Below the pieces are notes generated by a model. That model was not told the DNA's origin, made no database searches, and was given only the letters and a program-made list of their open reading frames with translations. DNA of 64,000 nucleotides. It comes from Fraxinus americana (Eukaryota > Streptophyta > Magnoliopsida > Lamiales > Oleaceae). Position numbers and translations under genes: made by a program. The stretch is taken from positions 29,961,388 to 30,025,387 of the forward strand of contig CM068717.1 in assembly GCA_035079005.1 (NCBI GenBank), given 5' to 3'. Shown piece after piece: positions 23,643-34,448 of the stretch (positions within the stretch are counted from its first letter, which is position 1; every line of letters begins with the position of its first letter).

Positions 23643-24068
23643 CTTATTCTTATGTGTGAATGTGTGTCTTTTCCTTTAAATGAAGGAGAAATCATAATTT
23701 ATATATGGGTATGGCTACTTAAAATAAGCAATGGATTAGACCATATAAAATTTCATAAATACTTGAGGATTGTGTAAGTTCAGAATTTTGAAAACTATAT
23801 GCATGTCAAGTTTATCACTTTTTTTGGTCTGTTTCTTTTCTTTCTTCTTCTTCTTCTTCTTACACAATTTAGGAGGAATTGCTTAACATGTGTTGGTTTG
23901 GTTTTTGATGGCTTGCAAGTTACAACCTCATAATATTAAGCCCCTACTTCGTCCCTATTTTCTAAAATTCATTATTTCTCAAATTTATTTTCATCCACAC
24001 ATTTAATTAACTTTTATCAAAATTTATTGAAAATCTGATTTAGTTATTAACTAAATCAAATAGACTAA
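23643..24068. other. 3' flank, nothing further seen
   Basis: AT-rich DNA with a (TTC)n tract near 23841-23860. It could include a 3' UTR or a second exon of the preceding gene, but no frame supports that. Confidence 0.4.
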
Positions 24069-24248
24069 GCCCATGTTTGAGCCCTAATTTTTAGGAAAAA
24101 TATTTTTTGAAATAGTGATTTTTAGAGAATGTATGGTTAAAAAATAAAAAAAAAATTTAATTTACATGAAAATTATTTAAGGGAGAATGTGATTGAAAAT
24201 GAGTTTTAGAAAAATGAGTTTCGAGAAAAATGGGGCTCAATCAGGAGC
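24069..24248. repeat. MITE with TAA target duplication
   Basis: The 180-bp element is flanked by TAA at 24066-24068 and 24249-24251. The ends are GCCCATGTTTGAGCCC and GGGGCTCAATCAGGAGC. The interior is AT-rich and non-coding. Confidence 0.6.
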
Positions 24249-24951
24249 TAAGTATCTTTGATTTAATTTGAGACTATATTGTTGATATAGTCCTAGGTAG
24301 TTTACGTTTCTTCAAACATGTTAATACGAACCTCATTTAATAACATATTTAGTACGTTGAATTAAATAAACGAGAAAAATCAATCAATAAATCTTGATAA
24401 TCGTCTTCCTTCATGAAATCTTTTTGAATGTATCAAACATGCCCTGGAAATATATATAGTCAGATGAAATCACTATGTTACACTCCATGACACTAGCTCA
24501 TCCGCAATATTGCTTGTGTTTATCAAGTTTCAACTCCCATGTCCGGGAAGGATCCAGGAGGCGGCCTTGGACTTCAACTCAAGTCTAACGCATGTCATAT
24601 GTCAAGTATATCTTGCCAATTTTACCCATCCAAAAATTAGTTCGTGCATCTCACGCGAGGAAAAAATTAATGATATTGTTTATAAAATTATGTAAAAACG
24701 TCATTTTCTGACTTTTAAGGGTTGGGGAGAGATATTAGGAAGAGGGTAAAGTGTTTGTTTGGACGGTGTTTTAGTAAGACTAGAAAAAAGAAAGTCAGTA
24801 TTCAGTGAATAAAAAAGTAGTAGAAGTAAACTCGAGATTTCTAACTAAAAAGGTGTACTTCGCGGTCCTGAAAATGAAAGTCCAATGTGAAAATGTGTGT
24901 ATTTCACCATGTACCTAATGAAGTTTGCAATTTTTGAGGAGCCATGCCATG
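24249..24951. other. Intergenic DNA, nothing recognised
   Basis: No exon, RNA gene or complete element is seen. A 61-codon frame at 24510-24695 has no recognisable domain. Confidence 0.4.
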
Positions 24952-25694
24952 CAGAGATGAAGATAGGGGGGCGACCACCCCCAACATTATCCGTTGGTGC
25001 ATCATTCCTAGTTAATTTGTAATGTATTTTTCAGTTTCGCCCCTGGAAAATTTTGAAATTTTTTTTTCCATTAATAAATATTGACTCAATAACTTACACT
25101 TTAACATTCAACCATACAAAAATCTTAGACATAAATAAAAGATCCAATAGTTAATTAAATAAATAAATAGCACAAATTCAATCCAAAAGCAAATGACTCA
25201 TTTATGAATCAATTACCCAGAAGCAACTACAGAACGTGCATTTTCAGCTATGAGGTTGCGTAATAGAATGGAAGATAATTTTTTGTCCAGTACCATGCTT
25301 GTGTATATAGAGAAGGAGATTGTTGATACTTTTCCATTAGATTCTCTTATTGACGAGTTTGAAGTGATGATGACAAGGAGAGACCAATCTCAGATGTTCA
25401 AGTCATATCTACCATCTGTTATATAGATAGGCAGTTTACTTGTTGTCTTTTTTATGTCCATCTAACATTCATGTTTTCAATTTGTATAGTGTTAGACACA
25501 CAGATGGACATATTATTTTTGTATCGACAAATTGATTGTTTTTTTGGTCAATCAATCTAACTTACATATTTTGGTACTCAAAATCGTTATTTTCAATCCT
25601 CTCAGTTAAAAAAAATTTCGGGGGCCGACCCCCGGGCCCCCTCCACCCCCCGTATTTTTGCCCCCACAAGATTGAAATCCTAGCTACGTCTCTG
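24952..25694 (+). mobile_element. Internally deleted hAT element
   Basis: The left end CAGAGATGAAGATAGG and right end CCTAGCTACGTCTCTG are inverted repeats of the plant hAT type. Flanks ATGCCATG (24944-24951) and ATGTCATG (25695-25702) match at 7 of 8 bases, as for an aged 8-bp duplication. Only the end of a transposase gene survives inside. Confidence 0.7.
25217..25426 (+). pseudogene. hAT transposase C-terminal (dimerisation) fragment
   Basis: The 69-codon frame reads EATTERAFSAMRLRNRMEDN, then FLSSTMLVYIEKEI. This matches the ERAFSAM...LRNRM...YIEK motif of hAT C-terminal dimerisation domains, in the form found in TTF-type/ZMYM-like plant hAT proteins. The BED finger and DDE core are missing. 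Confidence 0.75.
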
Positions 25695-25838
25695 ATGTCA
25701 TGCCACGCTGGCTTGTCCCGAAAAAGGAAAGCAAATGGCTAACGTGCAAGGGGCCATGTGGACCGCGAGCTAAGAGTGCCGGATTCAACACGACCAAGCC
25801 ATGTAGAAGTGGTACAAGACAACTAACTAACCTTTTAC

Positions 25839-26060
25839 TGTTGAAAATATTAGTTGTTAGTGTTTAATCGAGTTTTTAGGATTTGTTGTAACTCTTTAGG
25901 AATAAGTTGTTTGTTTCGTACCACATCAATATATAGGTATGTAAAACGTGGGCTGCATTTCTATCTTCCTGTTATCCTTGTAAGGTTATATATAGCCAGC
26001 TCAATTTTTGATTCAATGAGAATTCGTTGTCCTAATTTTGTTTGCATTAAATTCTCGACA
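25839..26060 (+). repeat. Short Copia-type 5' LTR with PBS
   Basis: The 222-bp interval starts TGTTGAAAAT and ends CTCGACA. A TATA box (GGTTATATATAGCC) lies near 25985 and a leader with TCAATGAGAATTC follows. Directly after it, TTGGTATCCGAT (26062-26073) resembles the initiator tRNA-Met primer-binding site TGGTATCAGAGC. Only about 130 bp of internal DNA is left before the Gypsy insertion at 26202, and no partner LTR is seen on the far side. Confidence 0.55.
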
Positions 26061-26201
26061 ATTGGTATCCGATTTCTAATGAATTATAGATTTATAATTT
26101 CGAAATCGTGTTTATACTCAAAGAGAGAAATTTTACAAATTCCACCTTATCTCCTGTCAAATGAGGCAAAAATCTTGATACTTTCAAGTTTGAAATCCCT
26201 T

Positions 26202-26946
26202 TGTCACGGGTCAATATATGAAAGCGACACGTGGCATCGTATTTTAGCGATGGGACCAACTTAATCAAATCAAGACATATTTTCCTAGTCTCAGAGGGGA
26301 ATTCCGAGGCCATCACTGTTATTCCGAGGCCATTGCTGTTAACAATAAGCCACGGTTCGGTGAGCATACATTGTCCGAGGCTCCTTAGCAGCTACTGAAG
26401 ACCCACATGTGAAGATCCGTTTATGATGAAGATCTTTTGTAAATGATTGACGTGACTCTTATGTAAAGTTTATTTGTGTCTTGTTTTGTCAATGTAAGAG
26501 CATTTAATGTTTTGTAAAGTTAGGAAAGTCAACTTGGTGATTAGGATTTGATGTCTTGGCCAAGGAGATGAGGCCACGTGTAAATCGATTCAAAGGTCAT
26601 CATTTGAGTTGTAACACTATAAATACCCCCACCATGCAACACAAAAAGGACTAATGCAATTTTGGAGAACAAACTGAATATTTGGAGCAACATTTCTCTC
26701 TCTTCAACAGTAATTCTTACAGCATATTTTCTACTACAAATCGTCCTTTATCGATTGGTTTCTCATACAATCGTATTACATTATCCTTGCCGGTAGCCTG
26801 AACGGAAACGTCTCATACCTTTGAGCCACTCCCACGCCCTTTCTCTGAAGCCATCTTGACCGTTGATCGGCATTAGCGTGTTGGACCAAGCTCGCGTGTG
26901 CACGAGTGGGCTCGGCATCTGTTGGCAACATTTTTTGGGGTCAACA
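26202..26946 (+). repeat. 5' LTR of the Gypsy element
   Basis: TGTCACGGG...GGTCAACA, 745 bp. A TATA box TATAAATA (26618-26625) precedes a CACC-rich leader. It carries about 28 bp near 26791-26818 that are missing from the 3' LTR. Confidence 0.92.
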
Positions 26947-26949
26947 GAT

Positions 26950-26965
26950 TGGCGCCGTCTGTGGA
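26950..26965 (+). other. Primer-binding site of the Gypsy element
   Basis: TGGCGCCGTCTGTGGA begins three bases after the 5' LTR end. TGGCGCCG is the common primer-binding core of plant Tat/Athila-type elements; I cannot assign the priming tRNA with certainty. Confidence 0.7.
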
Positions 26966-27106
26966 AAACCACACTATAACCACGCCGTGGAAAAAACTAT
27001 CTGAAAATATTTTGGGCATCCCTCTTGAAAGAGGATTTGTTCTTGAAAAAGAATAAGAGGAAGCCCCCAAAGTTAGAAATATTCATAGTTCCAGATTTCA
27101 AGAGGA

Positions 27107-28962
27107 ATGAGTTTAGGAGAAGAAGCTCCTCCCAGGCGAACCCGATAAGCTGAAAACGAGACCCCAGCGGTCCGAGCCACCCCAACACTACCATAGGCGA
27201 GGTGGCAGAAGGTTGGCGGCCCAGCTCACTAGAGAAATGGCAACCATGGCAGCCAATATGATGAGCATTACCAATCAAAATTTGGCAATGCAGGAGTTGT
27301 TGATGCAAATGCAAGGCCAGGGAAGTCCCACTGTGCCCCCTTATGTACCCTAGGAGCAATACCAACCTGACGAGGTTTAGAGTCAGAGGACTCACCTTCC
27401 TAGGCATCACAGGGGAGAAAGCCCAGTTGAAAGGGAAGTAGGAGTTGACACTTCCTCCAACTATGCCTCTGGCCTTCCGAGGCCCCATTTAACATGGAGG
27501 ATAATTTTCCTCCAAAATATGAACCAGAACCGAGGCCCCAAAGGTCGTCAGCGTTTTTGACCGAATAAGTCCAGCGCCTAGGAACAGGCCACAGGCCCCA
27601 CCCTTTAGAAGTTGGCAACCGGAGGAAAGGCAGGAACATGCCCCCCTTGTTGTGCCGCCTCGGAGAAATGAAGCTACAGTACCAAGGAATAGGCCACAGC
27701 CCCCACCTCCTAAGACTCGGCAGCCGGAGGAAAGGCAAGAACGTGCCCCCCAAGCTGAACCGCCTCGCCATAGGCGTCCCAGGAGGGAAGATGAGGCTCA
27801 TAACCAGGCAGGACCTTCCACGCAACAGCCCAGATATGAGGTTGATGCTAATTATGATTCGGATGGTCCCCAAAGATCCTGTGACTTAGACGATGATGAT
27901 GACAACTTGCCATTCTCAAGGGAATTAAGGAATGCCCAGGTCCCAAACCATTACACAATGCCTAAAATACCCAAGTATGATGGGAGAGGCGACCCAGCGA
28001 AGCACTTGAATAGCTATAAAACACACATGAGCTTGAGAGGTGCCACCCCAACTGTAAAATGCAGAGCTTTTCATCTAACTCTAAGTAGAGCTGCTGAGAT
28101 TTGGTATAGCAGGCTATCGCCTGGGAGCATTCAGAGCTGGTCAGAGTTCAAAACCACCTTCTTGAAAAGATTTGCTGTGAGCAAAGAAGGTGAGGCCCCG
28201 ATTCAGCGCCTCCAAGATATGAGGCAGCAGCCTAAAGAAACTCTGAAAAGCTTTTTATCCCGCTTTACGGATGAAATGACTTGTTGTGTCCAAGTTACGG
28301 ATCGCGAGGCTCTATCTGCCCTAAGAGGAGGTCTCAACATGAACACCTTGTTTTGGAGGGATGTACAGAATCAGGATCCCCCCACTTATGACGCGTTGTT
28401 GGAGATGATGTGACGCGAAATCATCAATGAGGAACTGATAGAACATCGGAATAGAGCAAGTAGAGGCCTTCAGCCTCAACAAAGGTAACGTGGTAGAGGC
28501 CCAACCTCCCACCTGATGGACCAACAATGGGGCCAACCCAATATTGAAGTTGCCCAAGGCTCAGGCCAAATACTTGCTGCAGCTACCCTAAATGCTGTAC
28601 CAACTTTGGCTTATGAGGATGTACCAGCCACAAGCACCCATGCAAACCCGTCAACACAACAGGCCCCCCGTAGGGGACGAGGCCGGGGAAGGAGTTCAAA
28701 CCAAGGCAGAACTAACTCCCAAGGGTATTGCACATATCATCATTCTTATAGTCATGCAACTACTGACTGCAGAGACATAGCCCTGCATCCTAGAAGTTCG
28801 AATTCCAGGGACAACAACCATAACACCTCCAGACCGAAGAGTAGGCCCCCACCGAGGCCAGACTCACGGCCTAGGCGAGACGAGGCCCCTTCCCGTCACA
28901 GGGAAGCATCTCCTCGTGGAGGAGAACAGGAAAGGCATAGAAACTCAAATGAACACCGATGA
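27107..28962 (+). pseudogene. Gypsy gag polyprotein, broken
   Basis: The likely start is the ATG at 27107. The N-terminal part is cut by stops and at least one frame change. The best open part (27652-28413) encodes a Pro/Arg-rich segment, then MPKIPKYDGRGDPAKHLNSY and a Retrotrans_gag core with EIWYSRLSPGSIQSWSEF and LKRFAVSKEGE. A TGA at 28411 and a TAA at 28486 interrupt it, then the same frame continues to a zinc-knuckle-like CTYHHSYSHATTDC and an Arg-rich tail ending at a TGA at 28960. Several of these stops are one C-to-T change from CGA or CAA. Confidence 0.85.
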
Positions 28963-29598
28963 AGGGACCATCGGGGTAGGCCAGATGACGCTCCAATTCA
29001 CGAGATTGACACCATTTTTGGAGGCCCTTATGTTGGCGGAGACACCAGAAACTCCCAAAGGAACTACGTTCGAGAGGCAAGGAGTTCTCCATTGATTAGT
29101 TACATTGTGGGCAGCAGCTCTCGAAGGAGTCAGTCGCCTCCTATTGTGTTTACACATGAAGATTCTGAAGGTATTCACTACCCCCACTGTGATGCTTTAG
29201 TAGTAAGAGCTGTGGTAGCTAGGAACGGATTGAAGCGAGTGTTGGTAGATAATGGCAGTTCAGTGAACATTCTATTTGGGTCCACTTTCGATAAAATGAT
29301 CTTAGACCATGAGCTGAACCCCACCAACACACCTTTATATGGCTTTACCGGAGATAGCATCATCCCAAGGGGCAAAATCACCCTAGCTGTGGAAATAGGG
29401 GAACTTCCCCTATCAACCACGCGTTTCATGGAATTTTTGGTAGTTGACAGTAGATCAGCTTACCATGGGGTGTTAGGGAGGCCTGCATTGAAGGTCCTGG
29501 GAGCTGTCACCTCCATTTACCACCTATGTATGAAGTTTCAAACCGACAGGGAGGTGGCAACAGTTAAAAGGGATCAAAGAGGAGCCAGGGAATGCTAG
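28963..29598 (+). pseudogene. Gypsy aspartic protease domain
   Basis: In the gag frame after the 28960 stop, the text IFGGPYVGGDTRNSQRNY precedes the protease. The active-site motif is VLVDNGSSVNILFG; the flap-like and C-terminal parts include FLVVDSRSAYHGVLGRPAL. A TAG at 29596-29598 follows REC. As in many Tat elements the active site is DNGSS rather than DTGA. Confidence 0.85.
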
Positions 29599-30596
29599 CT
29601 CAACTCTGTGAGGAAAGCTGAGCCTAGGGATATGCACATGGTGGCAGGCACCAGTGGCCTTGAGTTGCCAACACTTGATGAACTTGATCCACGAGTAACA
29701 GAGACTGATTCCCAGGCGTCCCCCATGAAGAACTAGAAATCTTCCCTATTAATCCAAGAGAGCCAACTAAGTTACTGCAGGTTGGTAAGAGTCTAGCCCC
29801 AAGACTTAAAGGAGAACTTAAAGAATTTTTGTGTAAGAACCATGATGTCTTTGCTTGGAGGCATGAGGATATGGTGGGCATTGACCCTGGAGTCAGTTTC
29901 CATCACCTAAGAATTGATCCCAAAGTTGTCCCGCATAAGCAGAAGAGGCGAGCTCTTAACCCAGAAAGGTATGAGGCCTTGAAAGAGGAAGTGCAGAAGC
30001 TAATTAGCAATGGTTTTATCATAGAGGCCCTCTAGCCAAAATGGATATCCAATCCAGTGCTGGTGAAGAAGCATAATGGGAAGTGGAGAGTGTGCATTGA
30101 TTTTTCTGATCTCAACAAAGCATGTCCGAAGTACAGTTTCCCACTTCCTAGAATTGATCAGATAGTGGACTCTACCGCTGGACACGAGTCCCTAAGCTTC
30201 ATGGATGATTATTCTGGTTACAATCAAATTCCTATGTACCCAGGCGACGAGGAGCACACCTCATTCATCACGGATCGAGGTCTCTACTGTTACAGAATGA
30301 TGCCTTTTGGACTAAAGAACGTCGGAGCAACTTATCAGAGGTTAGTGAACAAGATGTTTGCCAATTTACTTGGAAAAGCCATGGAGGTCTATGTGGATGA
30401 CATGCTTGTTAAAAGCCTGAAAGCGGAAGATCATATAACCCACCTCCATGGAGCCTTTGAGGTTCTACGAAAATACCGCATGAAGCTGAATCCCCTCAAA
30501 TGTGAATTTGGGGTAGCATCAGGCAAGTTCGTAAGATACATGGTCAATCAACGAGCTATTGAAGCAAACCTTGAGAAGATACAGGCGTTGGTTTAG
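29599..30596 (+). pseudogene. Gypsy reverse transcriptase domain
   Basis: After a frame change between protease and RT, the frame from 29829 carries HDVFAWRHEDMVGIDP and the RT fingers (HKQKRRALNPERYEALKEE). A TAG at 30033 interrupts before PKW. From 30057 the RT core reads VKKHNGKWRVCIDFSDLNKA, then SFMDDYSGYNQIPM, YCYRMMPFGLKN and the catalytic YVDD at 30390-30401. The frame ends at a TAG at 30594. Confidence 0.9.
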
Positions 30597-31682
30597 ATGA
30601 AATCTTCCCAAAAATCGAAGGAAGTACAGAGTTTGACAGGTCGCGTGGCTGATTTGAGCTGTTTCATATCGCCACGGATAAATGCCTCCCATTCTTCAAA
30701 ATATTGAAAGGAGGTCAGAAATTTCGGTGGACTGAGGAGTGCGAAGAGGCTTTCCAGGGGCTAAAGAAGCACCTAGGACAGGCCCCCCCTCCTATCAAAG
30801 CCCAAGCTTGGTGAGGTACTACAACTTTACTTAGCCGCATCCCTCGATGCTATAAGTGTTGTCCTTATAAGGGAAGAAAACTCAACCCAGCTACCAGTTT
30901 ATTACATCAGCAAGGTTTTACTACCGCCTGAGACGCGATATCCAGACATGGAAAAGTTAGCCTTGGCGTTGATAATTGCATCCCGCAAGTTGAGGCCCTA
31001 TTTCCAAGCTAGAGATGGCAAAAAAAACCGCCCCGCCCCGCCCCGACCCGACCCGACGGTGCCCCGCCCCGAATGGGGCAAAAAAAACTGCCTCGAGCGG
31101 GTTGGCGGGGCAAGGAGGGCCGCCCCGTCTCAGGTCGTGGGGCGGGCCGGGGCGAAGATGCCCCGCCCCGAACTCGTCCCGTGAACCGTTTAAAAAAAGT
31201 ATCCATGTATTCTCTGGTAGAATACATGATGAACAAATATTTTTTGGAAGTAGAGTTATGGATTTATGTTCTAAAATTTGATGAACAATTTTTTTTGGAA
31301 GTAGAGCTATATTTTTCCTTAACCGTATAATTGGAAATTTTTTATAGTAAAAAAAAAAATTATAAAAAAAATAAACGGGGCAGGGAAACGGTCCTGCAAT
31401 GCGCCCCGCCCCTCCCCGCCCCGTCCCGCGCCCCGCACCGCCCCGACGGGGCGAGACGAAGCGGGGGAGTGGCGGGACGGGACGGAATAGGGGTGCCCCC
31501 CCCTGTTGCCATCCCTATTCCAAGCTCACACCATTCATGTGTTGACAAACTTTCCTCTCAGACAAGTTTTGCATAAACCAGACGCCTCGGGTAGGCTATT
31601 GAAGTGGGCAGTAGAGTTGAACGAATTTGAAATCCTCTTCAAAGCCAGAACTGCTATCAAAGGTTAAGCTTTAGCAGATTTT
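30597..31682 (+). pseudogene. Gypsy RNase H domain, split by a hAT insertion
   Basis: The RT-linked RNase H is readable as YLAASLDAISVVLIREE, QLPVYYISKVLLPPETRYP and EKLALALIIASRKLRPYFQA up to 31009. It resumes after the hAT at 31526 with HTIHVLTNFPLRQVLHKP and LLKWAVELNEFEILFKAR. Small frame changes and stops occur near 30700-30830, and a TAA stands before ALADFVAEF at about 31665. Confidence 0.8.
31010..31517. mobile_element. GC-rich non-autonomous hAT inserted in Gypsy RNase H
   Basis: Ends TAGAGATGGCA and TGCCATCCCTA, with exact 8-bp duplications TTCCAAGC at 31002-31009 and 31518-31525. The 508-bp element has CCCCGCCCC-rich arms in inverted orientation around an AT-rich middle. It has no coding capacity. 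It is the same size and design as the element at 49994-50502. Confidence 0.92.
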
Positions 31683-32255
31683 GTGGCAGAATTTACCAAT
31701 GCCCCTGAAATTGACCAAGAGGTAGAACCTTCCGAACCTCCAACCTGGAATTTATTAGTAGACGATTCGGCTGGGAAGACAGGCTCAGGCTCTGGTGTGG
31801 TTCTTGTAAGTCCTGAAGGTCATAAATTGAACAGTGCAGTACGGTTTGGCTTCAATGCCACCAACAATGCCGCAGAATATGAGGCCCTCCTTGCTGGCCT
31901 CAGGCTAGCTAAGGAAATGCAAGTAAAGAGGCTTCACATCAACAGTGATTCTCAGCTTATAGTGGGGCAAGTGAATGGCAACTTTGTAGCTAGAGATAAA
32001 GCCATGGCTTCATATCTCAAATTGGTAATGAGCCTACTCCCTTCCTTTGAGAAATTTGAGTTGAGTCAGATCCCACGCCTTGAAAATGCGCACACCGATG
32101 CCTTATCCAAGCTTGCCAGCAGCAAGGATTCTAAATTATTGGCAGTGGTCCCAATTGAGCACCTCCTCAGGCCATCCATCTCCACAGAAGCAATAATGTG
32201 GGTAGAGGGTACCCCAACTTGGATGCAGCCTCTCATATCCTATCTCAAAGATTAG
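31683..32255 (+). pseudogene. Gypsy second (archaeal-type) RNase H domain
   Basis: The 190-codon open frame includes WNLLVDDSAGKTGSGSGVVL, NNAAEYEALLAGLRLA, INSDSQLIVGQVNG and NAHTDALSKLAS, the D-E-D-D pattern of RVT_3-type RNase H. This extra RNase H is a mark of the Tat lineage. The frame stops at a TAG directly before the integrase part. Confidence 0.9.
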
Positions 32256-32258
32256 TTC

Positions 32259-33455
32259 TTGCCTGATAATAAGGAAGAGGAGTACAAAATACGGGGGAGG
32301 TCTGCCCATTTCATGCTAGTTGATGATGTCCTTTACAAGCGTGGATTCTCCGCACCTCTCCTTCGGTGCGTGGGACAAGAAGAGGCCAATTATGTGTTTC
32401 GGGAGATTCATGAGGGCGTTTGTGGCAATCACTACGGAGGATTGGCCTTGGCAAATAAAGCACTAAGGCAGGGATGCTACTGGCCTACTTTGAAGAAAGA
32501 TGCCCTCCAATTTGTCTGCAAATGCGACAAGTGCCAACGTTTCTCCAACGTACAAAGACGACCCTCCCAGGAGCTTACTACAGTATCCAGCCCTTGGCCC
32601 TTTAGCAAGTGGGGTGTGGACCTCATTGGTCCTTTGCCTAAGGGCAGAGGAGGTACCAGTTTTGCCATAGTGGCTATTGACTATTTCACAAAGTGGGTAG
32701 AAGCTGAACCTTTGGCGAAGATCACCGAGGCCAACACCTCCAATTTCTTGTGGAAAAACATCATCTGTCGCTTCGGTATCCCTCACTCAATTGTCTCTGA
32801 TAATGGGAAGCAGTTTGACAACAGAAAGGTCCGGGACCTCTGTGAGGAACTTGGGATTAAGATACATTTTTCTACTCCACATCATCCCCAGGCCAATGGC
32901 CAAGTTGAAACCGTAAACAAAACTATCAAGCATACTTTGAAGAAGAAACTTGACAATGCCAAGGGAGCTTGGGTGGATGAGTTACCCCAGGTGCTGTGGG
33001 TGATATGGACGACAAGCATAACTCCTACAGGGGAAACCCCTTTCTCCATGACTTATGGCGTCGAGGCTATGAGCCCAGTTGAGGTAGGATTATCCTCTCC
33101 CAGAAGATTAAGTTTCAATGAAATATCCAATGATGAGCTTAGGAGATGTGAGCTTGATTTCCTTAAGGAAAGGAGGGATGATTCCCAACTGAGGCTTGCT
33201 GTCTACCAGAGGAAGATGAGCCGGTACTACAACTTAAAGATGAAAAAGAGGTCCTTCCGTATGAATGACCTCGTACTTCGAAAGGTTTTCCTATCCTCGA
33301 AGGAACTAGGAGTGGGCACCTTGGGACCTAACTGGGAAGGGCCCTACCAAATTGAAAAGGAAATTCGGCCCGGCACCTATTGGATAAAAGACATGGATGG
33401 TAGAATTCAACCTCACCCGTGGAATATTGAGCATCTGAGAATGTACTATCAATGA
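32259..33455 (+). pseudogene. Gypsy integrase, open frame
   Basis: A 398-codon open frame contains the HHCC zinc finger (HEGVCGNH...CKCDKCQRF), the catalytic core with D in WGVDLIGPLP, D in SIVSDNGKQF and E in ANGQVETVNK (D,D-35-E), and a C-terminal domain ending HPWNIEHLRMYYQ. It is the least damaged part of the element, but it lacks its own start and depends on the broken polyprotein. Confidence 0.92.
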
Positions 33456-33538
33456 ATGTAATTAGTAGCTGGATGTTACTTCCCAGCCTTTATGAATAAA
33501 CGAGTTTTTCTCTAGTCTTCGCCAACAATCAAAAAAGC

Positions 33539-34124
33539 GTGGGCACTTCGGAGGAGAGGATGGAACCTTAAAAGAAGGCCACCTCATTCGAACTCCAAAG
33601 CGTACATCACAAGCCTCCCTTTGACGAGGCTGAACGCCAAGGGAAAGCCTTTGCTTGGATGAACCATCCACCAAGCAAGAAAGCGTGGGCGCTTTGGAGG
33701 AGAGGAGGGAACCTTAAAAGAAGGCCACCTCGTTGAACTCCAAAGCGTACATCACAAGTCTCCCTTTGATGAGGCTAAATGCCAAGGGAGAAGCCTTTGC
33801 TTGGATGAACCATCCACCAAGCAAGGAAGCGTGGGTGCTTCGGAGGAGAGGAGGGAACCTTGAAAGAAGGCCACCTCGTTCGAACTCCAAAGCGTACATC
33901 ACAAGCCTCCCTTTGACGAGACTGAACGCCAAGGGAGAAGTCTTTCCTTGGATGAACCATCCACCAAGTAAGGAAGTGTGGGCGCTTCGGAGGAGAGGGT
34001 GGAACCTTAAAAGAAGGTCACCTCGTTCGAACTCCAAAGCGTACATCAAAAGCCTCCCTTTGACGAGACTGAACGTCAAGGGAGAAGCCTTTGCCTGGAT
34101 GAACCATCCACCAAGCAAGGAAGT
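33539..34124 (+). repeat. Four tandem copies of a ~146-bp repeat in the Gypsy 3' region
   Basis: Units start at 33539, 33685, 33831 and 33978 (spacing 146, 146, 147 bp), each with GTGGGC.CTTCGGAGGAGAG and ending GAACCATCCACCAAGCAAG. A partial fifth begins near 34124. The frame is open on both strands across parts of the array, but this is a consequence of the repeat, not evidence for a gene. Confidence 0.9.
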
Positions 34125-34448
34125 ACGAGCAATTCCTTAAAAGAGACATTTGGGAATGCAGAATTGAAAGTCGATTTGAGGTAATTTCAGAATAATAATG
34201 CTTGGGGAATATAGTTATCAGTGGTTAATCAGCTAAGAATGCAATTTTAGTTGGTTAAGGAGACTTCAGTTTGGTTCTGCCGGATTAATTAAGCCTGCTT
34301 TGTGAAATGGGTTGTTTAGTTTTATCTTTCGATGTTAATTATTCGTGTGACAAGTTCCCAACAGTTGCATTAGGTCAATTAAGTTCAAACAGATAATTGC
34401 GATAAATGTAAAATGCAACACAAGGGAAGAAGCAAAGTTTGTGTTTCA

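Noticed and set aside
26092..28557. Minus-strand frames of up to 163 codons under the Gypsy LTR and gag
   Set aside because: Opposite-strand shadows of gag; no domain, and the plus strand carries the recognisable gag core.
33714..34140. Open frames of 134-135 codons on both strands
   Set aside because: They repeat with the 146-bp tandem array and have no domain.
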